NCBI GenBank assembly: GCA_018817005.1
Contig: JAHIUF010000067.1
Coordinates: 1-49,096, forward strand
Direction of reading: 5' to 3'
DNA from: Nanobdellota archaeon
GTDB lineage: Archaea; Nanobdellota; Nanobdellia; Woesearchaeales; GCA-2686295
Length of the DNA stretch: 49,096 nucleotides
Of this stretch, positions 6,967-15,674 are shown in pieces (within the stretch, counting starts at the first letter, position 1; every line of letters starts with the position of its first letter). Position numbers and translations under genes: made by a program. The notes beneath the pieces are model-generated. The model did not search any database and was not told where the DNA came from. It worked only from the letters and a program-made list of their open reading frames with translations.

Positions 6967-7913
6967 ACTATAAAAATAAAACTATGAACTATAAAATGAA
7001 AAAATTCGCGTTTGTGTTGGGATTTGGATTATCAATTGCAGGATTAGGCTTTTCTTCTATTCAGACATTTGCACAAGAGCCAAAAAACCAGATTGAATTA
7101 ATACAATCAGCGCAATCAATAGAATCAATCGATGAGCAAGTATTGTATGAATTAAAGAAAAAATTATTTTCCGCAGAGATACCTTATTTTTTGGAAGAAT
7201 TAAGAAATGAAAATATTAAAAGATTCTATGATAACTGGAAAGTCAACAATCCAGAATTGAAAACTGCAAGCATTGATTATATCATAGCAAAACTTTCAAC
7301 TGAACCACCATCAGAACATTGGGGGATTGTAAATTATAATGGCTCCTTGCCAGAAGAAGGATGGGCTGCTCAGATAAAAGATTTAAACGATGTGGAATTG
7401 GGCAGTATGAATGGTGGAATAGTAATCAACAGCGGAACTGCATGGTATGATGTTTTAGCAAGCACTGATGATCAAACAACCATTAAAGATGAAGGTGCAT
7501 TATTGAATGAAACAACATACCCGTTTATTAATGGTGTTCCTGCAAATGAAACCTTAACGCATGAGCCAGGTACAAATGAACAAACAGATTTAACAGTTAC
7601 AACAACTGGAATTCTTGAACCAAAACAAAATTTAAATCATAGTTTACAATCAAAAAATTATCCAAACCCTTTTAATAATTACACAACCATAGAGTATACT
7701 CTTAAAGAACACTCTTTTGTGAAAATCAACATATACAACTCAATAGGTGAACACGTGAAAAATCTGAAGAATGGCTCTCAACAACAAGGAGTTTACAAGT
7801 TACCATGGGATGGAACAAGTCAAAATAATGAATCAGTAAGTTCAGGTGTTTATTCATATGTGATTGAAACAAAAAACTTTCGCGATTGTAAACACATAAC
7901 TCTGATAAAATGA
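6963..7913 (+). CDS. Secreted protein with a C-terminal domain like the T9SS type A sorting domain
   Basis: This 316-residue protein has a signal peptide (KKFAFVLGFGLSIAGLG...TFAQ), a helical region, and then a domain of about 110 residues (WGIVNYNG to TDLTV) related to the first domain of the fourth operon gene. The last ~90 residues contain NYPNPFNN, TIEYTL, INIYNSIGEHV, LPWDG and SSGVYSYVIE, ending in a basic ITLIK. That is the pattern of the FlgD-like/type A C-terminal sorting domain used by the Bacteroidota type IX secretion system. The start is ambiguous because ACTATGAAC is duplicated: ATG at 6963 overlaps the previous stop, and ATG 6984 and 6996 are also in frame. I keep 6963 because ATGA coupling recurs at each junction of the operon. 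Function unknown. Confidence 0.72.
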   Translation: MNYKNKTMNYKMKKFAFVLGFGLSIAGLGFSSIQTFAQEPKNQIELIQSAQSIESIDEQVLYELKKKLFSAEIPYFLEELRNENIKRFYDNWKVNNPELKTASIDYIIAKLSTEPPSEHWGIVNYNGSLPEEGWAAQIKDLNDVELGSMNGGIVINSGTAWYDVLASTDDQTTIKDEGALLNETTYPFINGVPANETLTHEPGTNEQTDLTVTTTGILEPKQNLNHSLQSKNYPNPFNNYTTIEYTLKEHSFVKINIYNSIGEHVKNLKNGSQQQGVYKLPWDGTSQNNESVSSGVYSYVIETKNFRDCKHITLIK

Positions 7914-9592
7914 AAAAAATTTATTTTTTACAAACAATAATGTTATTTTTGTTGTTGATGAGGATCACATCAGCAGTTACAGTAACATTTACTGCTTTGA
8001 ATAATAACACCCTAAGTCCCATACCAAATGTTATAGTAACTTTTGAAGGATTAACAGTTAGTTATTCAGAAACAAAAGTAACAGATAGCTTCGGAAAAGC
8101 GATTTTTTCAGGAGTTGAAAACATGGCTTTATACGCATATAATTTAGTTCATCAGGATTATAATTCAGAAGCAAACACTCTCTTTGTTAACAGTGATAAA
8201 TCGATAACTGTTGAGCTTGAACCAAAACCAGCAAATCAATGGGATGATATGTATTTTTCAGATGGAAATATTGAAATAATCACACACCCAACAGACGCTG
8301 ATAAGATTTATTATGGTGGCGAAAGAATGAATCAAATATCAACACTTACAAATGTTAGAATGTCTGGTTATATAAGACTGGATTCTCAGACGAGTATTAG
8401 ATCTCAGGTTTATCAAGAGGATGGAACACCTACTGATTGGAAAAGTACGCACACACCAGACCCGCCTCAATATTTACTTTTAAAACCTGGTGGTTGGATA
8501 AAAACAACAACAAACAATGCAGAATTCAGAGAATGCGTTGGTAAAGCAATCATAAATATGGAAGGAATAAATGTTGAGCTTTCAGGCGATGAATATGTTT
8601 GTATTGTAGAAACAAGGCATGAAAACATGGTTCCATACTATTTAGATGGTAACTACTACTCAAACTTTACTGTTACTTACAAACTGGATAATAATCCATC
8701 AATACAAACTTTTGGTTATGAAAGTCCAGTATATACTATAATAAATGAGAACACGGGCATCAATCACCCGCCACTCTTGAACGATATCACAGGCACTATT
8801 GGTTTTGAAGGTGAAGAATTAAGACTTGCACCAATAGCAGATGATCCTGACAATGATGAATTAATAGTTACTGTTAATGATTCTAGATTTGAATTCTCAG
8901 TTTTTGATGGAAATAGTTACATTTATATCTGGCAGACTTCAGAAAGTGATGTAGGCAGATACTCTGTTGAATTCACTATTAGTGATGGAGAGTACAGTGT
9001 TTCAAAAAAAGCTAATGTTACAGTATTGAAAGAATACAAAATAGAACTTTTTGAAGGATTAAATTTAATATCTCTTCCGGCAATTCCAGTTACAGGAGAC
9101 TTGTATAATGAACCAGTTTTTCATGACTTAACCGAAGAAGTGTTTGCGCCAATTATTGATTCTTTAGAAACAATTTTTGCTTTTTATCAAGGTGAATGGT
9201 TAAATTATAATCCTGAAAAACCAGCTTTTTTAAATACATTAAATAATGTTTATGAAACGATGGGTTTTTGGGTGAAAATGAACGAGCCAAAGACATTAAC
9301 TTATGGTGGACTTCCAAAAAAAACCTTGGAGTTCAATTTGCAGCAAGGATTAAACTTGATAGGTTATCCTGTTTTAAATAATCTTGCGATAACTGTTGCT
9401 TTGGAAAATGTTGCAGGAACTTATACAAACATCATGACTTATGATGCTTCAACAAATGAATGGTGGACTTATAATCCTAATAAACCAGCATTTCTAAACT
9501 CGCTAGATGAAATGATGCCGAAGTACGGTTATTGGCTTAGAACCACTGGTGATGCAACTTGGAATTTAGAAGGAGGAATGTTTTCACAATGA
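7910..9592 (+). CDS. Secreted multidomain protein with paired GLNLIS-type repeats
   Basis: This 560-residue protein has a signal peptide (about residues 1-22). Residues about 25-100 look like a carboxypeptidase-regulatory or Ig-like fold (SPIPNVIVTFEG). A middle region of unknown type follows, then an Ig/cadherin-like unit opening NHPPLLNDITG (about residue 285). The C-terminal third holds two copies of a surface-protein repeat: GLNLISLP...YNPEKPAFL...GFWVKM and GLNLIGYP...YNPNKPAFL...GYWLRT. Such GLNLISLP/GYW repeats occur in archaeal and bacterial cell-surface proteins. ATG 7910 overlaps the preceding TGA (ATGA). The protein is probably extracellular; no C-terminal anchor is visible. Confidence 0.78.
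   Translation: MKKIYFLQTIMLFLLLMRITSAVTVTFTALNNNTLSPIPNVIVTFEGLTVSYSETKVTDSFGKAIFSGVENMALYAYNLVHQDYNSEANTLFVNSDKSITVELEPKPANQWDDMYFSDGNIEIITHPTDADKIYYGGERMNQISTLTNVRMSGYIRLDSQTSIRSQVYQEDGTPTDWKSTHTPDPPQYLLLKPGGWIKTTTNNAEFRECVGKAIINMEGINVELSGDEYVCIVETRHENMVPYYLDGNYYSNFTVTYKLDNNPSIQTFGYESPVYTIINENTGINHPPLLNDITGTIGFEGEELRLAPIADDPDNDELIVTVNDSRFEFSVFDGNSYIYIWQTSESDVGRYSVEFTISDGEYSVSKKANVTVLKEYKIELFEGLNLISLPAIPVTGDLYNEPVFHDLTEEVFAPIIDSLETIFAFYQGEWLNYNPEKPAFLNTLNNVYETMGFWVKMNEPKTLTYGGLPKKTLEFNLQQGLNLIGYPVLNNLAITVALENVAGTYTNIMTYDASTNEWWTYNPNKPAFLNSLDEMMPKYGYWLRTTGDATWNLEGGMFSQ
9569..9592 (+). promoter_or_regulatory. AGGAGG site and ATGA coupling that set the start of the fourth operon gene
   Basis: AGGAGG near 9570 lies just upstream of ATG 9589, whose ATGA overlaps the TGA at 9590-9592. 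This favours 9589 over a longer reading from ATG 9559, which would put basic non-signal residues before the signal peptide. Confidence 0.55.
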
Positions 9593-12500
9593 TAAATAAC
9601 AAAATAAAAGCATCAAAAACATTGAAAATATTGAAAATATTTTTGTTTTTATTAATCATTAACATCGTTTTAACAAGTGTATCTGCGCAAACTGCGGTCT
9701 CGACTTATTGGGGTCTTATAAATGATGGAACTATTGAAGATGGAATAACAGTTCAGGCATGGATAGACATTGATTCCGATTCAACCGTTGATATGTCAGG
9801 CTCACAAACAAATGATGGTACAGAAATTTTTGCAACAACTTACACACAACAAGGATATTATAATTTGATAACACCTGGTGATGACCCAGAAACAACAAGC
9901 ATTGTTGAAGGTGGCAATAGTGGTGACACAATAACTGTATTAGTTGATGGGATTGTTGCAACTCCAACTCTCACGTGGGTTCATACATCAGATGACAAAG
10001 TTGATTTAACTGTTAGCATGGTGAATTCTGCGCCAATAATTGATTCTTACAATCCATCCACGAATCCTCAATTACTTGAAAATAGTTTTTTAGAGTTTAA
10101 CATCACAGCACATGATCCAGATGATAACGAATTATTTTATACATGGCTTTTGAATGGAACAGTTGTTTCAACAACCAATAGTTTTTTATTTCATCCAGAT
10201 TATGACTCTGCAGGTTATTACAATGTAACAGTTATTGTTTCAGATAGTGAATTATTAGTTTCTCATAACTGGTTTTTGACAGTTGGAAATGTTAATCGAG
10301 CACCAATTTTTGCATCTTTAGATCCAATACTAAATCCTATTACCTGGGAACCTTTTGAAGTGAATTTTTCTGTTGATGCTGTAGATTTGGATGGAGATTT
10401 TATTTATTATACTTGGTTATTAAATGGTTCTTTGGTTTCGGAAATAGATTCTTATTTTTTTTCTGGAGATTATGATTCTGCAGGTTATTACAATTTAACA
10501 ATTATAATATCAGATGGCGAATTATTGAATTCCCATGAATGGTTAATAACTGTTAATAATAATAACAGAGTACCAGCCATTGATCTTGTAAGTCCGAATG
10601 AATCAACAATTTATTTTTATGAAAATGAATCACAGGAATTTATGGTTCTCGCAACTGATCCTGATGATGATGAACTGAGTTACGAATGGTTGCTTGATTC
10701 AAAGGTTGTTTCACAGACAAATAATTACTTATTTGAATCAGATTTCGAGAGTAGCGGTACATATGATTTGTCAGTTATTGTTTCAGACACTCTTTCAAAT
10801 GTTACGCATGATTGGAAACTTACGGTATTAAATTTTAATCGCGCACCGACAATTACCTCTAATCCGATAATCGCAACATTAGAAGACTTTGTTTATTCTT
10901 ATTATGTGGAAGCTGATGACCCGGACATGGAAGTATTAACATATTCTTTAGTTGAACATCCTTTTACTATGACAATAAATTCTGAGTCAGGATTAATATC
11001 TTGGCTTCCAATACAATCAGATGTTGGAGTTCATTTTGTAAAACTTGCAGTTTTTGATGGAACTGACTTTGTTTATCAAGAATTCAACTTAACGGTTGAA
11101 AACACTAATGATGCGCCGCAATTAAACCTTATTGGTGACAAACAAATTTACGAGAATGAAACCCTGAGTTTTTTTGTTTCAGCCAGCGATGAAGATAACG
11201 ATACTTTGACTTTTACAGCCACAAGTTTACCTATCAGTTCATCTTTTGAAAACCAACAGTTTTTATGGACACCAAACTTTGAACAATCAGGAACTTATAA
11301 TATTACTTTTTTTGTTAACGATTCCCAACTTTCAGATTATGAAACAATAACAATCAATGTTTTTGATGAAGACAGAAAACCAATAATCCAGAGTTATTCT
11401 CCGGACACAAACATCACAATCCTTGAGAACACAAGTCAATTGTTTTATATTAACGTAATGGATCCTGATAACGACACAATTACTTATGAATGGTATGTTG
11501 ATGGTGACTTGTTGGATTGGGTGTCGGGTAGTACATTTCTACTCAATGCTTCTTTTGAATCAAGTGGTCCATATGAAATATTTGATGGTGACTATGAGAT
11601 TGCAGTTAAAGTAGGTGCAGGAGGCTATTTCATTCTCAAGAAGTGGTTTTTAACGGTTGAAAATGTTAATCGTCCTCCTGAAGCTAAAAACTCTTCTATA
11701 ACAATTGTTTCTGATGAAGAAGAAGAAGTGGTTTTGGATTTGGACTTATATTTTTCTGATCCAGATAAGCATGATGATTTAACATTTGAAGTTTCAAATC
11801 CTAATAATGTGATGCTTGAAATCAACCATGATACGAATGAGATGTTCATGAATCCAGCAATTGACTGGTTCGGTAATGAATCAATTAATATTACTGCAGT
11901 TGATTCTGAAGGATTGAATGCAACTATTGAATTTATTTTTGAAGTTAAACCAGTAAATGATTTGCCGATTTTTGAAAACTATGAACCAGTTCATCTTTAT
12001 GAAGGAGAATTAGTTGAACTGTTCATTGAAGCGTTTGATGCTGATAATGATACTTTGACTTATTCTGTTTTTGATTTACCTGATGGTGCTTCTTTTCATG
12101 AACAAGCATTTTCTTGGGGGCCTAATTTTGACCAAACAGGAAATTATAACATCACTTTTAGAGCGGATGATGGAATAGGATTTGCAGAGGTTGTTCTGCA
12201 AATAACTGTGGGTGATGTTTATATCAATGTAGCTCCTAAGATAGAATCTTTTTACCCAGAAACCAATCTTGTAATTAATGAGACTGATTCACAATTATTT
12301 TCAATAGTTACAAGTGATGACAATAATGATGAATTAACATATCAATGGTTTGTGGATTCAGAATTGAAATCAGAAAATTTAGAATTCTTGTTTACAACGA
12401 ACTACAACTCAGAAGGCGAACACGTTGTGCAAGTATTTGTTAGTGATGGTGAACTTAACACAACACATTCGTGGATTATTACAGTTCAAGACTTTGAAAT

Positions 12501-13269
12501 ATACGAAGGCCTTAGCGGAAACACAACAGATTTTTCTAATATTGTGAATCCGAAAAATGCTACAAATATTGTTCTTGAAGCACCAAAATATGGAAAGATA
12601 AGTTTTGGTTCCCAACCAATTGATATATCAAATATAGTTGCAAACCCAACAATTATTAACAATGCAGTTGTTGTCAAAAAAGGGTTTGTGGGTGTTAATT
12701 CTCAGCTATTACCAGAGCTGGCAAATCAACCGGCAACAATAACTATGAATGATGTTGAATCAAATTTCATAATATATTACAGTTCTTATTTTACAACTAA
12801 TGCTGGACTTATAGGTGAGCCTTGTTCGCCTTCAAAATGTAAAAATGTTATTTATAATTCTCAAACAAAAATTTTGACTTTTGATATAGATCACTTTTCA
12901 GTTTACAAAGTTGAATCAAAAAAATCTGTTCAAAAAACAACAGTTGTGAAATACAAACCTGAAATCAAAATATCAAAAATAAGGGTTCTGGATTATGTTG
13001 TGGAGCCTGGTTCAAAATTAGAGGTTTATGTTTCATTGGAAAACGCAGGCACTATAAAGGCTGATGATTTTTCACTCACGGTTTTTGTTCAAGATCTCGC
13101 TTTGAAGAAAAAAATAGATGAGTTTGACTTGTCAACATCTAAAAAAAAGTTTGTTAATTTTGATGTTGATATACCTTTTGATGCAAAACCTGGAATATAC
13201 TATTTAAAAATAAGCGTCTGGGGAGATGAAGCCAAAACTTCTAAGCACATACCATTCTTTGTTTACTAA
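9589..13269 (+). CDS. Large secreted Ig/cadherin-repeat surface protein
   Basis: This protein has about 1226 residues. A signal peptide (LKIFLFLLIINIVLTSVSAQ) is followed by a domain of about 105 residues shared with the second operon gene (WGLINDGTIEDG...DDKVDLTV). Then come about nine Ig/PKD/cadherin-like units, recognisable by linkers such as NSAPIID, NRAPIFA, NDAPQLN and NVAPKIE, many with DPDDNEL or DPDNDT calcium-site-like acidic turns. Near the C-terminus are a beta-rich region with one CSPSKC pair and a CARDB-like unit ending HIPFFVY. No transmembrane helix ends the chain. Neighbouring repeats at about 10199-10256 and 10469-10527 are very alike in DNA, a sign of recent internal duplication. 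It is likely an adhesin or cell-coat component. Confidence 0.85.
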   Translation: MINNKIKASKTLKILKIFLFLLIINIVLTSVSAQTAVSTYWGLINDGTIEDGITVQAWIDIDSDSTVDMSGSQTNDGTEIFATTYTQQGYYNLITPGDDPETTSIVEGGNSGDTITVLVDGIVATPTLTWVHTSDDKVDLTVSMVNSAPIIDSYNPSTNPQLLENSFLEFNITAHDPDDNELFYTWLLNGTVVSTTNSFLFHPDYDSAGYYNVTVIVSDSELLVSHNWFLTVGNVNRAPIFASLDPILNPITWEPFEVNFSVDAVDLDGDFIYYTWLLNGSLVSEIDSYFFSGDYDSAGYYNLTIIISDGELLNSHEWLITVNNNNRVPAIDLVSPNESTIYFYENESQEFMVLATDPDDDELSYEWLLDSKVVSQTNNYLFESDFESSGTYDLSVIVSDTLSNVTHDWKLTVLNFNRAPTITSNPIIATLEDFVYSYYVEADDPDMEVLTYSLVEHPFTMTINSESGLISWLPIQSDVGVHFVKLAVFDGTDFVYQEFNLTVENTNDAPQLNLIGDKQIYENETLSFFVSASDEDNDTLTFTATSLPISSSFENQQFLWTPNFEQSGTYNITFFVNDSQLSDYETITINVFDEDRKPIIQSYSPDTNITILENTSQLFYINVMDPDNDTITYEWYVDGDLLDWVSGSTFLLNASFESSGPYEIFDGDYEIAVKVGAGGYFILKKWFLTVENVNRPPEAKNSSITIVSDEEEEVVLDLDLYFSDPDKHDDLTFEVSNPNNVMLEINHDTNEMFMNPAIDWFGNESINITAVDSEGLNATIEFIFEVKPVNDLPIFENYEPVHLYEGELVELFIEAFDADNDTLTYSVFDLPDGASFHEQAFSWGPNFDQTGNYNITFRADDGIGFAEVVLQITVGDVYINVAPKIESFYPETNLVINETDSQLFSIVTSDDNNDELTYQWFVDSELKSENLEFLFTTNYNSEGEHVVQVFVSDGELNTTHSWIITVQDFEIYEGLSGNTTDFSNIVNPKNATNIVLEAPKYGKISFGSQPIDISNIVANPTIINNAVVVKKGFVGVNSQLLPELANQPATITMNDVESNFIIYYSSYFTTNAGLIGEPCSPSKCKNVIYNSQTKILTFDIDHFSVYKVESKKSVQKTTVVKYKPEIKISKIRVLDYVVEPGSKLEVYVSLENAGTIKADDFSLTVFVQDLALKKKIDEFDLSTSKKKFVNFDVDIPFDAKPGIYYLKISVWGDEAKTSKHIPFFVY

Positions 13270-13382
13270 TCAATGCAAATGTGTGAGTTCATAGTTAGAA
13301 TTATCTGGTTTTTTGTTCGTTCCAATGCTTTTATAGTTATTTGTAATTTATCATCTGAGAGTCTTGATAAAACATCATCCAT
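13266..13382 (-). CDS. Possible 38-residue protein overlapping the UvrD-like stop codon
   Basis: ATG 13382-13380 lies inside the last codons of the helicase gene, and TAG 13268-13266 overlaps the stop of the convergent surface-protein gene. The peptide (MDDVLSRLSDDKLQITIKAL...) has a helix-friendly, coding-like composition, and the overlapping start is typical of translational coupling. It fills the only gap between the two convergent genes. No homolog is recognised and 38 residues is short, so chance remains possible. Confidence 0.35.
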   Translation of the reverse strand: MDDVLSRLSDDKLQITIKALERTKNQIILTMNSHICID

Positions 13383-15501
13383 TAATCAAATCAAGTATTT
13401 CTTCACCATACTTCATTATCTTTGTTGCACCAAAACCATGAATATCTTCTAATTCAACAGTTGATAAAGGCATTTTTTGAGCTAGGTCAATAATTGTTCT
13501 GTCATGCAAAATCATAAATGCAGGAACACCTGATTCACGACTAATATTTCTTCGCCAATCCTTTAACCGTTCAACAACAGCATTCACATTTGGGTTTACC
13601 TTGAAAGTTTTTGACTGAGAAGAACTTTTTAAGCTAATTTTGTTCTGGTCTAATATCTTCAACATTTCAGAATTAATAAAACTTGTAGGTCTAGTGCCAG
13701 AATAAGTTAAAAACAAGGTATTCTTTGCCCTGCTCATAGCAACATAGAAAAGCCTTCGTTCTTCTTCTTCTTTATCATACTCATCAACCTTAACCATATC
13801 AACAACAGGATGCTCAGAACCTCTACAAGGAAAATTAAGACCATTGCAACCAATCACAAAAACAGTGTCAGCTTCCAATCCTTTTATAGCATGAATAGTT
13901 GCAAGAGTTACATCATCAGAACCAGCCAACACGCTTCTTCTTTGCTCATCACTCCTGACAATATGTTTTATATTTCTGGATTTTAATAATTGAGAAAGTT
14001 CATTAAGTTGCCTGTTAGTCCTTGCAAGAACAAATATCTCATTTTTAGGAATTGCTGATGCCAGAATCATCTGAACAACGAATTCAAATTCTTTTATTTC
14101 AGAATCAAATTTCAACAATTTTAAATTTTTTTCACCTTTAACAACTGATTCCAAATCTGCAAGCCCCATTGAGCTAATAGATTTGTTTATTAAATCAACA
14201 AGGTGATTTGTAGAACGATAATTCTTTGTTAAAGTTATAATTTCGCAATCAGGATACTTATCTTCAAAGTTGAGAATATATTTGATATCTGAACCTCTCC
14301 AACCAAAAATAGATTGCCTTGGATCACCAACACAAAATAAGTTTTTGGAATTAAACAAATCAATAAGTTTTGTCTGAGTAGAATTAACATCCTGATACTC
14401 GTCAATCAGCACGTGTTCAAATTCAGGAATAAAAGAAGACATTTTTTCAAATAAAGAAATGGTATCAATTAATTGGTCTGCAAAATCTCTAAGATAATTT
14501 TTTTCCATATAATGCTCAATGAAATTGCACACATCAAAAACAAGCCGAGCGCTTGATTCATGTTTCACATCACTCGTCTCAAAAGAAGATTCATCAATAA
14601 GCTTATGCTTAAATTTAAAATAGTCCCTTATAAAAAAACAGTCATTCATAAAGATATTTGCAAGCTGCTCATCAGTCTTTCCTTTTCTTTGAGCACTTGT
14701 AAAATAAATTGCTGTCGCTCTATGAATATCTATTTTTAAAGAAGCTAATGCACGATTAACAATCATAATTTTATCTCTGTAAGAGATAACTCTCACAGAT
14801 TCATCATATAGAACATCATTGTGTTCTCGTAATATCTTTTCACAGAAAGAATTGAAGGTTTCAATTTTTACCAACCCAAAAGTATCGAATCCCGAAAGCC
14901 TATTAATCATTTCCTGCCTTGCCTTCCTGGTAAATGTTATTGCCAATATTTTTTTAGGATTAACATAGCAATACTTAACTAAGAATTCAATTCTCTTTGT
15001 CAGCACAGAAGTTTTTCCGGATCCAGCGCCTGCAATACATAAAATATGTTGTTTATTGCTGATAATCACCTTTTTCTGCTCGTCATTATAATCAGATAAA
15101 AAACTTCCAAAAGCCTGAAAAACTGCTTTTTCTTTATCAGTTATCTCTGTTTTTGTCTCCTTGAAATTATAAGATAATTTTTTTTTATACAAACTTGGTT
15201 CTAAAATCTCCTGACGACCTTTAGGCGTGAGCTCAAATACTTTCCAGAACTTATTGGCATTAAGAGAAACTGTTTTTATAAGATTGTTAAGCATCAAACT
15301 ATCAATCATTGCTTCAAGTTCAAAGGTTTCATAAGCAAGACTTCCAAAAGAATTCTGATAATCCAAATGATTTTTTTTAACAGACTCATTATTAATCTTT
15401 CCCTGAAGAAAATCTATGAGCAATTTTTTGCCAACACCAAAAGGTATTTCCTGCAAAGCTTTTAAGACAAAAATGTAATCCACGTTTTTAGAATCACTCA
15501 T
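13375..15501 (-). CDS. UvrD/PcrA-type DNA helicase with RQC-like and HRDC domains
   Basis: This 708-residue superfamily 1A helicase unwinds DNA with ATP. Residues about 10-100 resemble the winged-helix RQC domain of RecQ (ending FELTPKGRQEI). The motor begins with DYNDEQKKVI and Walker A GAGSGKTS (about 158-165), then AITFTRKAR, LIDEYQDVNSTQ (Walker B), GDPRQSIFGWRG (motif III), TKNYRS (motif IV), IHAIKGLEADTV (motif V) and RRLFYVAMSRAK (motif VI). The last ~70 residues match HRDC (about 636-708). RecQ accessory domains flanking an SF1 motor are uncommon outside a few microbial lineages. It probably acts in repair or replication restart. I see no clear TATA box upstream. Confidence 0.88.
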   Translation of the reverse strand: MSDSKNVDYIFVLKALQEIPFGVGKKLLIDFLQGKINNESVKKNHLDYQNSFGSLAYETFELEAMIDSLMLNNLIKTVSLNANKFWKVFELTPKGRQEILEPSLYKKKLSYNFKETKTEITDKEKAVFQAFGSFLSDYNDEQKKVIISNKQHILCIAGAGSGKTSVLTKRIEFLVKYCYVNPKKILAITFTRKARQEMINRLSGFDTFGLVKIETFNSFCEKILREHNDVLYDESVRVISYRDKIMIVNRALASLKIDIHRATAIYFTSAQRKGKTDEQLANIFMNDCFFIRDYFKFKHKLIDESSFETSDVKHESSARLVFDVCNFIEHYMEKNYLRDFADQLIDTISLFEKMSSFIPEFEHVLIDEYQDVNSTQTKLIDLFNSKNLFCVGDPRQSIFGWRGSDIKYILNFEDKYPDCEIITLTKNYRSTNHLVDLINKSISSMGLADLESVVKGEKNLKLLKFDSEIKEFEFVVQMILASAIPKNEIFVLARTNRQLNELSQLLKSRNIKHIVRSDEQRRSVLAGSDDVTLATIHAIKGLEADTVFVIGCNGLNFPCRGSEHPVVDMVKVDEYDKEEEERRLFYVAMSRAKNTLFLTYSGTRPTSFINSEMLKILDQNKISLKSSSQSKTFKVNPNVNAVVERLKDWRRNISRESGVPAFMILHDRTIIDLAQKMPLSTVELEDIHGFGATKIMKYGEEILDLING

Positions 15502-15584
15502 GCATAATAAGAAGAAATCATCCTTTTAAGAAATTTACGGAAAAGAACAAGAGAACTAAAAGAAAAGTTTCATGAACTAAAATC

Positions 15585-15630
15585 ATTGTGAACTGCTTGG
15601 GGTTTCGCTTTGGGCTCAACCGCCGAGCGT
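15585..15630. other. GC-rich hairpin island, candidate structured RNA
   Basis: Within very AT-rich DNA, about 45 bases here are clearly GC-rich. On the plus strand CGCTTTGG can pair with CCGAGCG (7 bp including one G-T pair, one bulged T, loop GCTCAACCG). The island lies between the RhlE-like gene and the helicase gene, about 90 bases ahead of the latter. Structured RNAs in AT-rich archaea often appear as such islands. It may also be a 3' end signal of the RhlE-like transcript. It does not fold as a tRNA by eye. Confidence 0.3.
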
Positions 15631-15674
15631 CTATATTGTTAAGATAAGTGAACATAGTTAAATAATATTATTCA

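Noticed and set aside
5440-13269. The bacterial-looking sorting domain as a sign that the contig is chimeric
   Set aside because: All four genes overlap by ATGA, the second and fourth share a domain, and base composition does not change across the junctions by eye, so a local assembly join is unlikely. A coverage plot would settle it.
15585-15630. tRNA gene
   Set aside because: No T-loop GGTTCRANTCC, no acceptor stem pairing and too short.
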